Shown here: in pieces, positions 15,060 to 25,049 of the stretch
Layout: each line of letters starts with the position of its first letter
Numbering within the stretch: position 1 is the stretch's first letter
From: Lentilactobacillus parabuchneri DSM 5707 = NBRC 107865
GTDB lineage: Bacteria; Bacillota; Bacilli; Lactobacillales; Lactobacillaceae
DNA: 64,000 bases
Assembly (NCBI RefSeq): GCF_001435315.1
Contig: NZ_AZGK01000001.1
Span: forward strand, 376,491 to 440,490
Reading direction: 5' to 3'
Translations under genes and position numbers: made by a program
Notes under the pieces: model-generated
The model's input: the letters and a program-made list of their open reading frames with translations, nothing else
Told to the model about the DNA's origin: nothing
Database searches by the model: none

Positions 15060-17738
15060 ATGAAATCAAAGAAGATCACAAAAGTATCCATTCTCGTACT
15101 CTGCTTTTTGGTACCAGTCTTAATCAGCATGAGTTATTTTATCTTTCGACACTTCGCGCCCTTTGGTAATTCGTCTGTCATGACGGTCGACCTCGGGCAG
15201 CAGTACATTGATTTTTTCACTAATTACCATGATACCTTATTACATAGCCCAAGTGGCTTTTTATTCTCATTTTCCAAAGCTTTGGGAGGCGACATGCTGG
15301 GAACTTGGGCTTACTACCTAATGAGTCCGCTTAACTTGATCATGTTGCTGTTCCCACTATCCAAACTGCCAAGCGTGCTTGGCATCATTACCATTTTGAA
15401 GTATGGATTGGCAGGCCTGAGTTTTGGTTACTTCCTGATGAAGGTTACCAAACACGTTGGCTGGTCAATTGTTGGTTTTGCCGCATCCTATTCGATGATG
15501 GGCTGGATTGTTGCCAACCAATTTAACATGCTTTGGACAGATGTCTTGTTTGTCTTGCCAATGATCTTTTTAGGCCTTTCAAAGATTCTGAAAAACGAGT
15601 CCAGTGCCATTTACATCATCAGCTTAACTGCGATGCTGGTTATCAACTACTACATGAGTTGGATGATTGCAATTTTCCTCACTGCCTTCATGCTCATCTA
15701 TTGGGCCGCCAAGGCACTTCCGGTCAAAAACCAAACCCAGGCCAAAGCTGTTTTAAAATGGCTTAAGGCCTCAATTCTAAGTGGTATTTTGGCCGCCTGG
15801 CTGTTGGTTCCAACTTTCTTCTCGTTATTGGGGAGCAAGACACAATATTCAAAGGGTCAATATAAGATTAAATTTGAATATAATCCCCTTGATATGATTG
15901 GAAAGTTCTTTAACGGATCGGTCAACTTTAACGAATTACCTGCCGGCACTGCCAATATTTTTGTCGCCAGCGTTGTCATTGTTTTGTTTGTTTATTACTT
16001 CTTTATCCCGACAATCAAACGTAACGTTAAATTCGCAAATCTGGGACTGACCGTCTTTATGATCCTCTCAATGTGCTTTCAGCCGCTGGATCTGTTCTGG
16101 CACGGGATGCAGTTGCCGGTTTGGTACACATTTCGGTTCTCCTACCTATTCTCATTTTGGATGATCTTTACGGCCTTTCAGGCATTCCTCCATATTTTAG
16201 ATGAGGGAATTAACTGGAAAGGCTACCTCGTGACAGCGGTTGTCATGGTTTTAGGTGTTCTTTACGTCGTCTGGCGCGGCAAACATCTGGAGTATATGCG
16301 CCACATGGACTTTGTCTGGGGATGCATTTACCTGGTTGTCTCACTTGGATTAGTGATCTTTATCGGCCTTTATCGACGAAATCTTGTCTTGGGGATCACC
16401 CTGGCGATTTTAATGAGTGGCGAAATGGCCCTGAATATGGTAACTTCATTGAATCATCTAGATTATTTAAAAGCAACAGACTACACGGCATTTGAACGTG
16501 TGATTCGAAAACATGTCGGCGCCATTCAGAAAAAAGACCGTGGATTCTATCGCTTGGGAACAACATTCTCACGGACAAAAAACGATGCTTTCACCGGGAA
16601 CTTTAATGGTGGTTCTATCTTCTCCTCAACGCTTGAATCGTCGACTTCACAATTCTTTAAAAACATTGGTCAACCAAATGGTGATTCGTTTGTCCTCTAT
16701 TCAAACGGAACCATGTTTACGGATTCGCTCCTGAACATGAAGTACTATATGAGTCACCAAATTCCTGAAGCCAACCCAAATAAGAAGCCGAAAAAACAGT
16801 TGCTAACAACGATGACCCGAAAGCCTGATTACAACAACTATACGTTATTGGACCAAGATCAACTCATCGGTACCTATCAAAATCCATATGCCGTTCCAAT
16901 TGGGTTCTTAAGTCCCGAATCGGGAATGAAACAGAATGAAATTGCGAAAAGTCCGATCACGTATCAAAATGAAATTGCCCATCGATTGGATCCCAAAATC
17001 AACAATTTATTTGAACCGGCTAAATACACGGACATTCGATATAACAATATTCAGCCAATTTCACAACTTAATAATGCTGTTTTGAAAAAGAAGAATTTAC
17101 TGGAAATGTCTTACATTATCTTCACGGTTCCAATTGAAAAGAATACGTCATACTACATGACCTTGGGAACTGAAATCAATAAGGGCAATATTTCAATTTC
17201 GGTTGATGGCCAAGCCCAAACGCAGTTTACACCATCCGAGAAAACAATCATTGCCAACATCGCAACGGGAACCACGATTAACACAACTGCGAATGTGCAA
17301 ATCTTTGTCAATAAGAATAACGCCCTCCTTCAAGACGTTAAGCTTTACAAGGTTCATAACTCAAAGATCGCCCAATTCTCTAAGGATTTAAACAGTCATC
17401 CATATAAGGTTACCAAGTGGAATGATCATCAATTAACCGGTACGGTTGATGTGAAATCAAATAACCAGTCGTTAACGACCACCATTCCATTTGAAAAAGG
17501 TTGGCACGCGACTGTCGATGGTAAGTCGGTTAAGCCTAAGCAATGGGCAAAAATGTTTACCTATATTCCAATTAGCAAAGGCCATCATAAGGTTGTCTTT
17601 ACTTACTGGCCGCAGGGATTATTTGCGGGAATCTGGATCACTGTCTTCGGTTTTGCGTTCATTGGAACCGAGTACTTCTTGAAGAGACGGCGCAACGCAA
17701 AAGCACTCACAAAACAAACACCGTCGGATTCAAAATAA
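15060..17738 (+). CDS. yfhO: YfhO family polytopic membrane protein (GT-C-like)
   Basis: An 892-residue membrane protein. About twelve to thirteen hydrophobic helices occupy residues 1-460 and one more lies near the C-terminus (GLFAGIWITVFGFAFIGTEYFLKRRRNAK); between them is a ~380-residue extracytoplasmic domain. Early signature: DLGQQYIDFFTNYHDTLLHSP and FSKALGGDMLGTWAYYLMSPLNL, typical of YfhO proteins, which have a GT-C glycosyltransferase-like fold and are linked in Firmicutes to glycosylation of lipoteichoic acid or other wall polymers. The exact sugar and acceptor cannot be told. AAGGATG precedes the ATG. Divergent from the PBP gene. Confidence 0.93.
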   Translation: MKSKKITKVSILVLCFLVPVLISMSYFIFRHFAPFGNSSVMTVDLGQQYIDFFTNYHDTLLHSPSGFLFSFSKALGGDMLGTWAYYLMSPLNLIMLLFPLSKLPSVLGIITILKYGLAGLSFGYFLMKVTKHVGWSIVGFAASYSMMGWIVANQFNMLWTDVLFVLPMIFLGLSKILKNESSAIYIISLTAMLVINYYMSWMIAIFLTAFMLIYWAAKALPVKNQTQAKAVLKWLKASILSGILAAWLLVPTFFSLLGSKTQYSKGQYKIKFEYNPLDMIGKFFNGSVNFNELPAGTANIFVASVVIVLFVYYFFIPTIKRNVKFANLGLTVFMILSMCFQPLDLFWHGMQLPVWYTFRFSYLFSFWMIFTAFQAFLHILDEGINWKGYLVTAVVMVLGVLYVVWRGKHLEYMRHMDFVWGCIYLVVSLGLVIFIGLYRRNLVLGITLAILMSGEMALNMVTSLNHLDYLKATDYTAFERVIRKHVGAIQKKDRGFYRLGTTFSRTKNDAFTGNFNGGSIFSSTLESSTSQFFKNIGQPNGDSFVLYSNGTMFTDSLLNMKYYMSHQIPEANPNKKPKKQLLTTMTRKPDYNNYTLLDQDQLIGTYQNPYAVPIGFLSPESGMKQNEIAKSPITYQNEIAHRLDPKINNLFEPAKYTDIRYNNIQPISQLNNAVLKKKNLLEMSYIIFTVPIEKNTSYYMTLGTEINKGNISISVDGQAQTQFTPSEKTIIANIATGTTINTTANVQIFVNKNNALLQDVKLYKVHNSKIAQFSKDLNSHPYKVTKWNDHQLTGTVDVKSNNQSLTTTIPFEKGWHATVDGKSVKPKQWAKMFTYIPISKGHHKVVFTYWPQGLFAGIWITVFGFAFIGTEYFLKRRRNAKALTKQTPSDSK

Positions 17739-17775
17739 GTTTGTCGTCTTAAAAATATCGAACCAAAATAAAAAT

Positions 17776-17894
17776 GGGAGTGTGCCAAAAGGCGGGTTTG
17801 CTTCCGTAGCATAACCTAGAATGACTTTTTGAGCTGAAAGCTCGGAAAGTTATTCGTAGTTATGCCTAGGAAGCGGCCTTTTGGCACACGTTCC
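17776..17894. repeat. 119-nt near-perfect palindromic element
   Basis: The outer arms GTGTGCCAAAAGGC (about 17780-17793) and GCCTTTTGGCACAC (17876-17889) are exactly complementary; inside them GCTTCC..TAG..CATAAC pairs with GTTATGCCTAGGAAGC, then GAATGACTTT with AAAGTTATTC, and the tip is GAGCT-GAAA-GCTC. The transcript would form one long imperfect hairpin of more than 45 bp. It lies 37 bp after the yfhO stop, lacks a T-run and an ORF. It looks like a dispersed palindromic repeat (REP/MITE-like); copy number cannot be judged from this window. Confidence 0.7.
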
Positions 17895-17916
17895 AGCTAT
17901 ATAAAATTGAAAAAGC

Positions 17917-17962
17917 AAGGGGCTGTTGGCAAAACGTTAGTTTTGTCACAGCCCCATTTTTG
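17917..17962 (+). terminator. Terminator after yfhO
   Basis: GGGGCTGT..GGCAAAAC pairs with GTTTTGTCACAGCCCC around TTAG, followed by ATTTTTG. It probably ends yfhO transcription after the palindromic element. Confidence 0.8.
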
Positions 17963-18040
17963 AGTTGAACCCGTTGATTGCGGTTGCAGAAAACGCATCT
18001 AATAAAAAAGATGCCGACAGCCGCTGTCCACACCCTTAGA

Positions 18041-18367
18041 TTAAATCACGCCTTGATCTAATTCATCATTTGGCGTGTAACTATAAACAACGTTGGTTGG
18101 GTCTTTCTCAGGATCAAAATCAGCTTTGAAATCAAATCCGATGAAGAACCAACGGTCCCCTTCGTCCACAAAGTAAGTAATGCCATCTTTTTCAGTTTTG
18201 GCATAGGTCTCACCCGGATGATCATCACGGGTTAACGCTAATGAAAAGCCTTCATGGACAGGTGTTTTTCCATATACCTTGCCATAGAATCGGACACCAT
18301 TGCCGGCACCGAGGCCCATTTCCTCTTGAAACCATTTACTTGCAGAATCAGTAATTTCAATTTTCAT
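18041..18367 (-). CDS. HesB/YneR-fold protein lacking cysteines
   Basis: A 108-residue protein of the iron-sulfur cluster biosynthesis (HesB/IscA-like, YneR) fold family: MKIEITDSASKWFQEEMGLG at the start, the central VRFYGKVYGK strand and the end YFVDEGDRWFFIGFDFKADFDPE...VVYSY. The chosen product contains no cysteine, whereas true A-type carriers use three, so it should not carry a cluster in the usual way. The start at 18367 is preceded by AGGAG at 11 nt; the in-frame GTG at 18379 is part of that site. A weak GACAGC-G-GCTGTC hairpin with T-run lies downstream at about 18007-18033. Confidence 0.85.
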   Translation of the reverse strand: MKIEITDSASKWFQEEMGLGAGNGVRFYGKVYGKTPVHEGFSLALTRDDHPGETYAKTEKDGITYFVDEGDRWFFIGFDFKADFDPEKDPTNVVYSYTPNDELDQGVI

Positions 18368-18477
18368 TATTTTGCACACTCCTAAGGTTTATCTTTGTAT
18401 TCGCTTACAAATAATTATAACATCGCTGGTAAATTTCACAAACAAAACGAATACATTGGGCGGATTTTCTTTAAATA

Positions 18478-18511
18478 AAAGGGCTAACCACTTGTCGGCG
18501 GCTAGCCCTTT
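18478..18511 (-). terminator. Terminator after greA
   Basis: AAAAGGGCTA...TAGCCCTTT hairpin with T-run on the minus strand, 18 bp after the greA stop. Probably ends the pheST-mltG-udk-greA run. Confidence 0.85.
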
Positions 18512-18528
18512 CACATATTCAGATTCAT

Positions 18529-19002
18529 CTATTCAACTTTAATAATTTTAACTTTCATGCTGCCGGCTGGAATTGGAATGTTGACCTCTTCGTTCAACTT
18601 ATGGCCAATTAAACCTTTAGCAATTGGTGAATCATTGGAAATCTTGCCGGACATTGGATCTGCCTCGGCGGCACCAACAATTTGGTAAGTTTCCGGATCT
18701 TCGTCAGGTAATTCTTTGAAGGTGACCTTCTTACCAACGGTGACCTCATCTTTGTCACTGGCGTTGGAATCAATGATTTGGGCATATTGAAGCATATGCT
18801 GGATGGTTGTAATTCGACTCTCCAGCATACTTTGTTCATCCTTGGCAGACTCATACTCTGAATTTTCAGATAAGTCACCATAACTTCTTGCAATTTTAAT
18901 CCGTTCGACCACTTTTGGTCGTTGATTTACTTTAAGATCCTCTAACTCATCCTTGAGTTTGTCACGACCCTCAGCGGTCATTGGATATGTGTCTTCAGCC
19001 AT
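18529..19002 (-). CDS. greA: Transcription elongation factor GreA
   Basis: Rescues backtracked RNA polymerase by stimulating transcript cleavage through the secondary channel. The 157-residue product has the N-terminal antiparallel coiled coil ([47 protein letters not shown]) with the tip acidic residues D-x-x-E in [11 protein letters not shown], and the C-terminal FKBP-like domain (GKKVTFKEL...[21 protein letters not shown]). Length and motifs are canonical. It is 26 bp from udk, the last gene before a terminator. Confidence 0.98.
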   Translation of the reverse strand: MAEDTYPMTAEGRDKLKDELEDLKVNQRPKVVERIKIARSYGDLSENSEYESAKDEQSMLESRITTIQHMLQYAQIIDSNASDKDEVTVGKKVTFKELPDEDPETYQIVGAAEADPMSGKISNDSPIAKGLIGHKLNEEVNIPIPAGSMKVKIIKVE

Positions 19003-19028
19003 TTGGAAAATTCCCCTTTATTAGTTAT

Positions 19029-19703
19029 TTAAATTGTTGAATCAAAATTATTCTTAATTTCTTTGTTGCCGCGCTGCATTAAAATGGATCGCATCTTCGT
19101 CGTCAGCAGATCAATCGCAACCTGATTTTCCCCACCTTCGGGAACAATCAAATCAGCGTAACGTTTGGTCGGCTCAACGAACTGATGATACATTGGTTTA
19201 ACAGTCTTCAAGTACTGATGAATGATGTTATCCAACGATCGGCCCCGATCCTTGGTGTCCCGTTCAATCCGTCGAATCAGTCGAATATCATCATCCGTGT
19301 CAACAAAGACCTTAATGTCCATTAAATCACGTAATCGCTCATCGTCAAGTATCAAAATTCCTTCCAGAATGATGACATCACGTGGCTCTTGGCGAATCGT
19401 CTGTTTGCTACGCGTAAATTGACTGTAATCATAAACAGGCTTTTCGATTGCTTCATAGTTAAGCAGATGCTTAATTTGATCAATCAATAAATTAAAATCA
19501 AACGCCATTGGGTGATCATAGTTGACGCTTTTCCGGTCAGCCATTGACATGTTGGTCTGATCATTATAGTAAGAATCCTGCTGGATAATGGTAATTGAAA
19601 AATTCGACAATTGATCAAATATTTTCCGGGCAACCGTGGTTTTACCACTGCCAGAGCCACCAGTAATGCCGATAACAACTGGTCGCTTTTTTTGAATTGA
19701 CAT
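19029..19703 (-). CDS. udk: Uridine kinase
   Basis: Phosphorylates uridine and cytidine to UMP and CMP in pyrimidine salvage. The 224-residue protein has the P-loop [12 protein letters not shown] near residue 12, the QDSYYNDQ and NYDHPMAFD segments and the [13 protein letters not shown] lid region of the family. I chose ATG 19703; the upstream in-frame GTG at 19721 coincides with the GTGAGG ribosome-binding site. It follows mltG by 20 bp and precedes greA. Confidence 0.96.
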   Translation of the reverse strand: MSIQKKRPVVIGITGGSGSGKTTVARKIFDQLSNFSITIIQQDSYYNDQTNMSMADRKSVNYDHPMAFDFNLLIDQIKHLLNYEAIEKPVYDYSQFTRSKQTIRQEPRDVIILEGILILDDERLRDLMDIKVFVDTDDDIRLIRRIERDTKDRGRSLDNIIHQYLKTVKPMYHQFVEPTKRYADLIVPEGGENQVAIDLLTTKMRSILMQRGNKEIKNNFDSTI

Positions 19704-19723
19704 CTTAAATTGAAACCTCACAT

Positions 19724-20848
19724 TTAGTTATTGTTGTCTGCAGTATGCGCTGCAATTTGTTGCTGATGTTCAGCGTAAGTCTTTGAGTAATAAACTTTTT
19801 TGGTCTTCGTATTGGCAACGAAATACAAGTAGTCCTTGGATCGATCCAGTGGGTGGAGTACCGCACTCATCGAACTAATACTTGGACTATCAAACGGACC
19901 TGGGCCAAATCCAGTGTACTTGTACAGATTGTAAGGCGAATTACTCTGCAGATCCTTATTGGTCAACGTCTTGTTATTTCGATGAATGGCATATAAGACC
20001 GCAACGTCTGATTGGAGCGGCATATTGATGTCAATTCGGTTCAGTAAAACACCTGCCATCTTACGACGATCGGTCTGGTTAACGCCTTCACGTTCAATCA
20101 ACGACGACAACGTCATGAATTGTTGCACACTCATGCCGGTCTTTTTAATCTTAGCCAAGTGTGGCGTTACCATTTGGTTGGTCTTAGCAACCATCTGATT
20201 GACCAATGTCTTCAAAGACATGTTCTTCTCAACCTCATAAGTTGCAGGATACAAATAACCTTCAAGTCGGTAACGAACATTTTTGGCTTTCATCGCAGAA
20301 TCCAGTAATTTTGGATAGCGGGTAGCAAGCTGCTTGATAAAAGTATCATCTTTCATCAATTTAATAAAGTCCTGCTTGCTGAAGTCAGTCGTCATTGCAA
20401 CTTGGGCTGCGATCTGATCGATATTAGCGCCTTCGCGGACTAAAACTTTTCCCTTGGTGCTTTGAATGGGTTGGTCGGATCCGCCCTGCTGCAGCCGCTG
20501 AGCAATCCGCTTTAAGCTCATGGACGGCTTCAGTTGGTAATAACCAGCTCGAAAGTTGGCCATGTTGTTTGACTTAACATAGTAGTCAAACACCATGCCA
20601 CTTTTGACGATTTTTTTATTTTGTAAAATTGAGCCAATTTGCTTATTGGATGCCCCAAGTGGAATGTGAACCTGAGTCACTTTGGTATCCTGTGGGTCCA
20701 ACGGATTTAACGCATCCTGAAAGTACCGGTAACCCATCAATCCGATTGTCGCAGCTAAAATAACCAGTAAGGTAATAACGGAAATAATAATTCTTCGCCC
20801 GAGACTTTTATTGGGCTTGGGGTTTCGTCGACTTGAGTTATCACTCAT
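19724..20848 (-). CDS. mltG: Endolytic murein transglycosylase MltG
   Basis: Cleaves nascent glycan strands at the membrane and so terminates their elongation. The 374-residue product has a basic cytoplasmic N-terminus, one membrane helix ([24 protein letters not shown], ~residues 20-43), a LysM-like subdomain ([17 protein letters not shown]...) and the YceG catalytic domain with the essential glutamate in LSSLIEREG and the [10 protein letters not shown] and [19 protein letters not shown] motifs. Followed by udk. The C-terminus [20 protein letters not shown] is typical. Confidence 0.96.
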   Translation of the reverse strand: MSDNSSRRNPKPNKSLGRRIIISVITLLVILAATIGLMGYRYFQDALNPLDPQDTKVTQVHIPLGASNKQIGSILQNKKIVKSGMVFDYYVKSNNMANFRAGYYQLKPSMSLKRIAQRLQQGGSDQPIQSTKGKVLVREGANIDQIAAQVAMTTDFSKQDFIKLMKDDTFIKQLATRYPKLLDSAMKAKNVRYRLEGYLYPATYEVEKNMSLKTLVNQMVAKTNQMVTPHLAKIKKTGMSVQQFMTLSSLIEREGVNQTDRRKMAGVLLNRIDINMPLQSDVAVLYAIHRNNKTLTNKDLQSNSPYNLYKYTGFGPGPFDSPSISSMSAVLHPLDRSKDYLYFVANTKTKKVYYSKTYAEHQQQIAAHTADNNN

Positions 20849-20891
20849 GAGAAGCTCCTCCTATCTTTTCAGTTTAATTATAGTTTCCTTA

Positions 20892-23303
20892 TTACCGAAT
20901 TTCTGCATTTAAATCAGCTGTTAATCGTTTTTTAATCTTTTCAAACGCTGTATTGACGACTTCGTCTTTCAGTGTTTCACGAGGATCAACGTAAGTTAAC
21001 GAGTAGGCCATTGACTTCTTGCCGTCGGGAACATTTTCACCTTCGTAAACGTCAAACAAGCGAACGTTGTTCAAGTAGGCACCCCCACGCTTGTTCATAA
21101 CCGCCAAAATCTGATCATTCGTGACGCTTTGGTCAACAACCAGTGAAATGTCTCGTTTAATTGACGGATATTTCGAAATTGGCTGGTACTGGTCTTCACT
21201 CTTAGGAAGATCAATCAATTCCTGCATGTCCAATTCAAATCCGTAAGTTTCTTTAATTTTGAATTGTTTTGCGGTTCTTGGGTGAATTTGGCCGACAAAG
21301 CCGACGTTGTGTCCGTGAATCAAAATGTTGGCAGTTCTGCCCGGGTGCATTTCCGGATACTCATCGGTTGCAACGTATTCAATGTCACCCTTGATGCCCA
21401 TGTTAATCAAAAATTGTTGAACGATTCCTTTTAGCATGAAGAAATCGATTGGTTTGACGTGATTGTTCCAAAGTGGGTTAGTCATATTGCCTGTTACAAC
21501 CCCGGCAATATGCTCCACTTCTTTAGGCCGAACTTGCTCAACTGTGTCCTTGTAAAATACCCGTCCGGATTCATAGAGTGAAACGTCATCGACTTTGTGA
21601 GCGTGGTTATAAGCGACATCGTCCAATAAACCGGATAATAAATTCATTCTCAAAACTGAATGATCCTGAGTCATTGGCCAGAGCAGCTTAGTTTCTTCAC
21701 TTTTTTGCATCAAGAACATTTTTGCTTTTTTGGCTGTTGTTAATGAATAAGAAATTGCCTGGGTTAATCCAAGGCCTTCCAGAATCAACCGGGAAGCTCG
21801 TTGCAGCTTTTGGGTTGGGGTTAAGACGCCAATGGTTTGCCGCCCAGTTGGCAATGTTGCCGGCAAATTATCGTAGCCGTAAATTCGGGCGACTTCTTCG
21901 TAAAGGTCGGCATCCCTAAAGATATCCCAACGACGCGCTGGAATAATCACATTAATCCCATCTTCATGGGGTTCGCTGGTGAAGCCAAGGCGGTCAAAAA
22001 TTGCTTTGATTTCATCAAGCTTCAAAGAAGTTCCCAGAACATGATTGGTTCGTTCAGCGGTGATGTAAATGGTTGGTAATTCAGGGTGGTATTCCGATGC
22101 AGTCACCGTCCCTTTGGCGATCTTTCCACCAGCAAGAGTCTTAATCATGCTTACAGCCTCGTCTAAGGCATCTTGAACACCATCTGGATTAATTCCCCGT
22201 TCAAACCGTTGGGACGCTTCTGTGTGGATAATCTGCCGTTGTGCCGTCTTTCGAATTTTGATTGAATCAAAAATAGCAGATTCCAGAACAACATTAGTGG
22301 TATGATCATCGATTTGGGTATTAAAACCACCCATGACACCGGCCAACGCAATTGGTTTGTCGTTGTCGGCAATCACAATGTCGTCCGTTGAAAGCTCATG
22401 TTCATTTTCATCAAGTGTCGTCAGCTTTTCGCCTTTATGAGCCGTTCTGACGGTGATGCCACCATTGATCTTATCCTTATCAAAAGAATGCAATGGTTGG
22501 CCATACTTCAATAAAATGTAATTGGTCACATCAACCACATTATTGATTGGCCGAATGCCGGCATTCCAAAGAATAATCTGTAACCACGATGGACTTGGGG
22601 CAATTTTGACGTCTTCCACAACTCGAAGCTTATACGTCTTGGCTAATGTGTCATCAGCAGTCGCTGAAATTTCCTGGTTTGCATCCAACGAATCATCTTC
22701 GTCGACAACTGGTTTCTTAATTTCTGGCTGTTGATCGTAAACTGCGGCCAAATCATGGACCGTTCCCAAAATACTCAGCATATCGCCACGATTAGGGGTG
22801 ACGTCCAAATCAATAATCGGATCGTCCATACCAAGATATTTGTAAATCGGTTCGCCAACCGGCACATCATCATCGAAAACGTAGATGCCGTCTGCCCATT
22901 CCTTTGGCACAACGTCTTTACTGAAGCCGATTTCGTCAAGGGCACAAATCATGCCCTCGGACTCAACCCCACGCATTTTGGATCGCTTGATCTTGACGTT
23001 GCCGCCAATTCGCGAATTTGGCAGGGCAACAATGACCTTTTGTCCTTCGTCAACGTTCGGCGCCCCGCAGACAATTTGCAAAGGTTCATCTTCACCAACA
23101 TCGACTTGACAAATATGCAGATGATCGGACTCAGGATGGGCCTTCATTGACAAAATATGTCCGACAACCAATTTTTTCAAGCCGTCTTGGGCAACGGTCA
23201 CCGAATCAACTTCTACGGCGGTCCGTTCGATCTTTTCAGCTAAATCCTTGGCGGGCATTTTAAGATCTAAATACTGTTGAAGCCATTTGTATGATACTTT
23301 CAT
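20892..23303 (-). CDS. pheT: Phenylalanyl-tRNA synthetase beta subunit
   Basis: Forms the alpha2-beta2 enzyme with PheS that charges tRNA-Phe. The 803-residue subunit shows the expected domains: N-terminal EMAP/OB tRNA-binding fold (VVGHILSMKAHPESDHLHICQVDVG), B3/4 editing domain, B5 domain with the DLDVTPNRGDMLS and GINVIIPARRWDIFRDADLYEEVARIYGY segments, catalytic-like core and the C-terminal anticodon-binding FDX-ACB domain (ISKYPSIKRDISLVVD...). It follows pheS by 3 bp and is under the same T-box. Confidence 0.98.
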   Translation of the reverse strand: MKVSYKWLQQYLDLKMPAKDLAEKIERTAVEVDSVTVAQDGLKKLVVGHILSMKAHPESDHLHICQVDVGEDEPLQIVCGAPNVDEGQKVIVALPNSRIGGNVKIKRSKMRGVESEGMICALDEIGFSKDVVPKEWADGIYVFDDDVPVGEPIYKYLGMDDPIIDLDVTPNRGDMLSILGTVHDLAAVYDQQPEIKKPVVDEDDSLDANQEISATADDTLAKTYKLRVVEDVKIAPSPSWLQIILWNAGIRPINNVVDVTNYILLKYGQPLHSFDKDKINGGITVRTAHKGEKLTTLDENEHELSTDDIVIADNDKPIALAGVMGGFNTQIDDHTTNVVLESAIFDSIKIRKTAQRQIIHTEASQRFERGINPDGVQDALDEAVSMIKTLAGGKIAKGTVTASEYHPELPTIYITAERTNHVLGTSLKLDEIKAIFDRLGFTSEPHEDGINVIIPARRWDIFRDADLYEEVARIYGYDNLPATLPTGRQTIGVLTPTQKLQRASRLILEGLGLTQAISYSLTTAKKAKMFLMQKSEETKLLWPMTQDHSVLRMNLLSGLLDDVAYNHAHKVDDVSLYESGRVFYKDTVEQVRPKEVEHIAGVVTGNMTNPLWNNHVKPIDFFMLKGIVQQFLINMGIKGDIEYVATDEYPEMHPGRTANILIHGHNVGFVGQIHPRTAKQFKIKETYGFELDMQELIDLPKSEDQYQPISKYPSIKRDISLVVDQSVTNDQILAVMNKRGGAYLNNVRLFDVYEGENVPDGKKSMAYSLTYVDPRETLKDEVVNTAFEKIKKRLTADLNAEIR

Positions 23304-23306
23304 TGA

Positions 23307-24356
23307 TTAATTACCCCTCTTACTGAATTGATTTAAGAAGCGGACGTCGTCAAGATAGAAGTCACGAATATCGTCAACGCCGTATTTGAGCATTGCAAAC
23401 CGGTCTGGGCCAACACCAAAGGCAAAGCCGCCGTAGCGCTTTGAATCCACACCAGCCATCTCGAGGACATTTGGATGAACCATTCCGGCACCCAACACTT
23501 CAATCCAGCCGGTATGCTTGCAGACGTCACAACCCTTTCCCATACAGTTAAAGCAGGTAACATCTACTTCAACGGAAGGCTCGGTGAACGGAAAGTAACT
23601 TGGCCGCAAACGAATATCAAACTTATCCCCAAAAATATTTTGGGCCATGGTAATCAACGTGCCTTTTAAGTCAGCCATCGTGACGTGTTCATCAATGACT
23701 AACCCTTCAACTTGGTGGAATTGATGTGAATGCGTCGGATCATCGGTATCCCGCCGGTAAACAATTCCGGGGGAGATCATCTTTAATGGGCCCTTTGAAA
23801 AGTCATGTTTTTCAAGTGCCCGGGCCTGCATGGGCGAGGTCTGCGTTCTCATCAAGATGTCCTTGCTCAAATAAAAGGTATCCTGCATGTCACGCGCGGG
23901 ATGATCCTTTGGCAGGTTCATCATTTCAAAATTATATTTATCTTCTTCGACTTCCGGACCAGATAAAACTTCGTAACCCATTCCCAAAAACAGGTCAACA
24001 ATTTGATCAATGATCTGTTGGATCACATGGGGCTGTCCTTGGACAACCGGTTTACCCGGCATGGTCACGTCAATTTTTTCAGCTGCCAACTGTTCATTCA
24101 ACGCTTGATCTTCCAAGGTTTGACGGTGATCGCTCACAGCCTGGGTGATCGCGTCTCGGATCTTATTGGCATAGCTTCCAACTTCTGGCCGTTCTTCAGG
24201 GGTCAGATCCTTAATACCGCGCAAGGCTGCGGTAATCGGCCCCTTTTTACCTAACAAATGGACCCGGATTTCATTTAAAGCTGTTAAATCTTCAGTCTGC
24301 TCAATATCCGCAAGACCTTTTTCCTTAATCTCTGTCAGTTGATCTCGTAACGACAT
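23307..24356 (-). CDS. pheS: Phenylalanyl-tRNA synthetase alpha subunit
   Basis: Catalytic subunit of class II Phe-tRNA synthetase. The 349-residue protein has an N-terminal coiled coil, motif 1 region ([30 protein letters not shown]), motif 2 with HTSPMQ-type residues ([10 protein letters not shown], then [20 protein letters not shown]), and motif 3 at the end ([25 protein letters not shown]). A C-x-x-C..C-x-x-C insert ([17 protein letters not shown]) is typical of Gram-positive PheS. Expression is governed by the upstream T-box. Confidence 0.98.
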   Translation of the reverse strand: MSLRDQLTEIKEKGLADIEQTEDLTALNEIRVHLLGKKGPITAALRGIKDLTPEERPEVGSYANKIRDAITQAVSDHRQTLEDQALNEQLAAEKIDVTMPGKPVVQGQPHVIQQIIDQIVDLFLGMGYEVLSGPEVEEDKYNFEMMNLPKDHPARDMQDTFYLSKDILMRTQTSPMQARALEKHDFSKGPLKMISPGIVYRRDTDDPTHSHQFHQVEGLVIDEHVTMADLKGTLITMAQNIFGDKFDIRLRPSYFPFTEPSVEVDVTCFNCMGKGCDVCKHTGWIEVLGAGMVHPNVLEMAGVDSKRYGGFAFGVGPDRFAMLKYGVDDIRDFYLDDVRFLNQFSKRGN

Positions 24357-24385
24357 AGTATCCCTCCAGTTTGATTTTTAACCAC

Positions 24386-24628
24386 AAAAAAAGCTTCGCC
24401 CAATAAGGGACGAAGCGACGCGGTACCACCCTAATTTGTCATCTGAAAACAGATCACACACTTAAGACATCGTTAACGGTGATTACCCGGAAATTTTTTG
24501 TCGATTGAACGCCCAATTTCTGCTCGAAAAATGAATTCGTGAAAATTCTCTACTTCGTTCTCACCAACCACGAAGTCTCTGAATAGAAAATTAACCTACT
24601 ACTTTTTTCTCAAACGCATTACATTAAT
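24386..24628 (-). promoter_or_regulatory. T-box leader, phenylalanine (UUC specifier)
   Basis: The minus-strand leader contains the T-box core TAGGGTGGTACCGCG just upstream of a terminator (GCTTCGCCC..GGGACGAAGC with seven T residues at the end). Stem I elements GGTGAGAACGAAG are visible, and the specifier loop reads GAATTCA, with TTC at 24535-24533 followed by the usual A. Uncharged tRNA-Phe would stabilise the antiterminator and allow transcription of pheST and probably the downstream mltG-udk-greA genes. This fills the 304-bp gap before pheS. Confidence 0.95.
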
Positions 24629-24630
24629 GA

Positions 24631-24659
24631 ATAATAAGCTAAAATAAAAAAATGGTCAA
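24631..24659 (-). promoter_or_regulatory. pheST promoter
   Basis: TTGACC (24659-24654) and TATTAT (24636-24631) with a 17-bp spacer lie directly upstream of the T-box leader and touch the stop codon of the HxlR gene. Confidence 0.75.
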
Positions 24660-24660
24660 G

Positions 24661-25011
24661 CTACTTTTTAACGCTTGGATACCATTTTTCGGACCATGTA
24701 TGAATTTCGTGCATGATCGGTGCTAATTCCTTACCTTGCTCAGTTAAAGAATACTCAATCAATGACGAGTCATCGTGTTCTTTTCGAACAACAACGCCAT
24801 CGTCTTCAAGTTCTCTCAATCGTTCCACTAATACCCGGTCACTACACTTAGGAATTTGACGGGCAATTTCGCGAAAACGCAGAACCCCTTCTTGAAGGAG
24901 AACGTCGATAATTAAACCATTCCATTTCTTCCCAAGGAATGAAAATGTCTTCTCAAATTTTGGACACAAATAATAGTCAATCGTGTCTTGTAGGCCGATT
25001 AATTGGCGCAT
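24661..25011 (-). CDS. HxlR-family winged-helix regulator
   Basis: The 116-residue product has the HxlR hallmarks: a cysteine near the N-terminus (YYLCPKFEKTFSFLGKKWN), the LLQEGVLRFREIARQIPKCSDRVLVERLRELEDDGVV recognition helix, and the DSSLIEYSLTEQGKEL wing. The N-terminal cysteine occurs in HxlR members that respond to aldehydes or disulfide stress. It is 38 bp downstream of the HD-domain gene and likely co-transcribed. Targets unknown; the neighbours give no clear clue. Confidence 0.9.
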   Translation of the reverse strand: MRQLIGLQDTIDYYLCPKFEKTFSFLGKKWNGLIIDVLLQEGVLRFREIARQIPKCSDRVLVERLRELEDDGVVVRKEHDDSSLIEYSLTEQGKELAPIMHEIHTWSEKWYPSVKK

Positions 25012-25049
25012 ATAAATCCCCCCTCACAGTTGGAATATCTAAATTTCGG

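Noticed and set aside
22731-23150. 139-aa plus-strand frame within pheT
   Set aside because: Antisense shadow of a long conserved gene; no start site or conserved domain.
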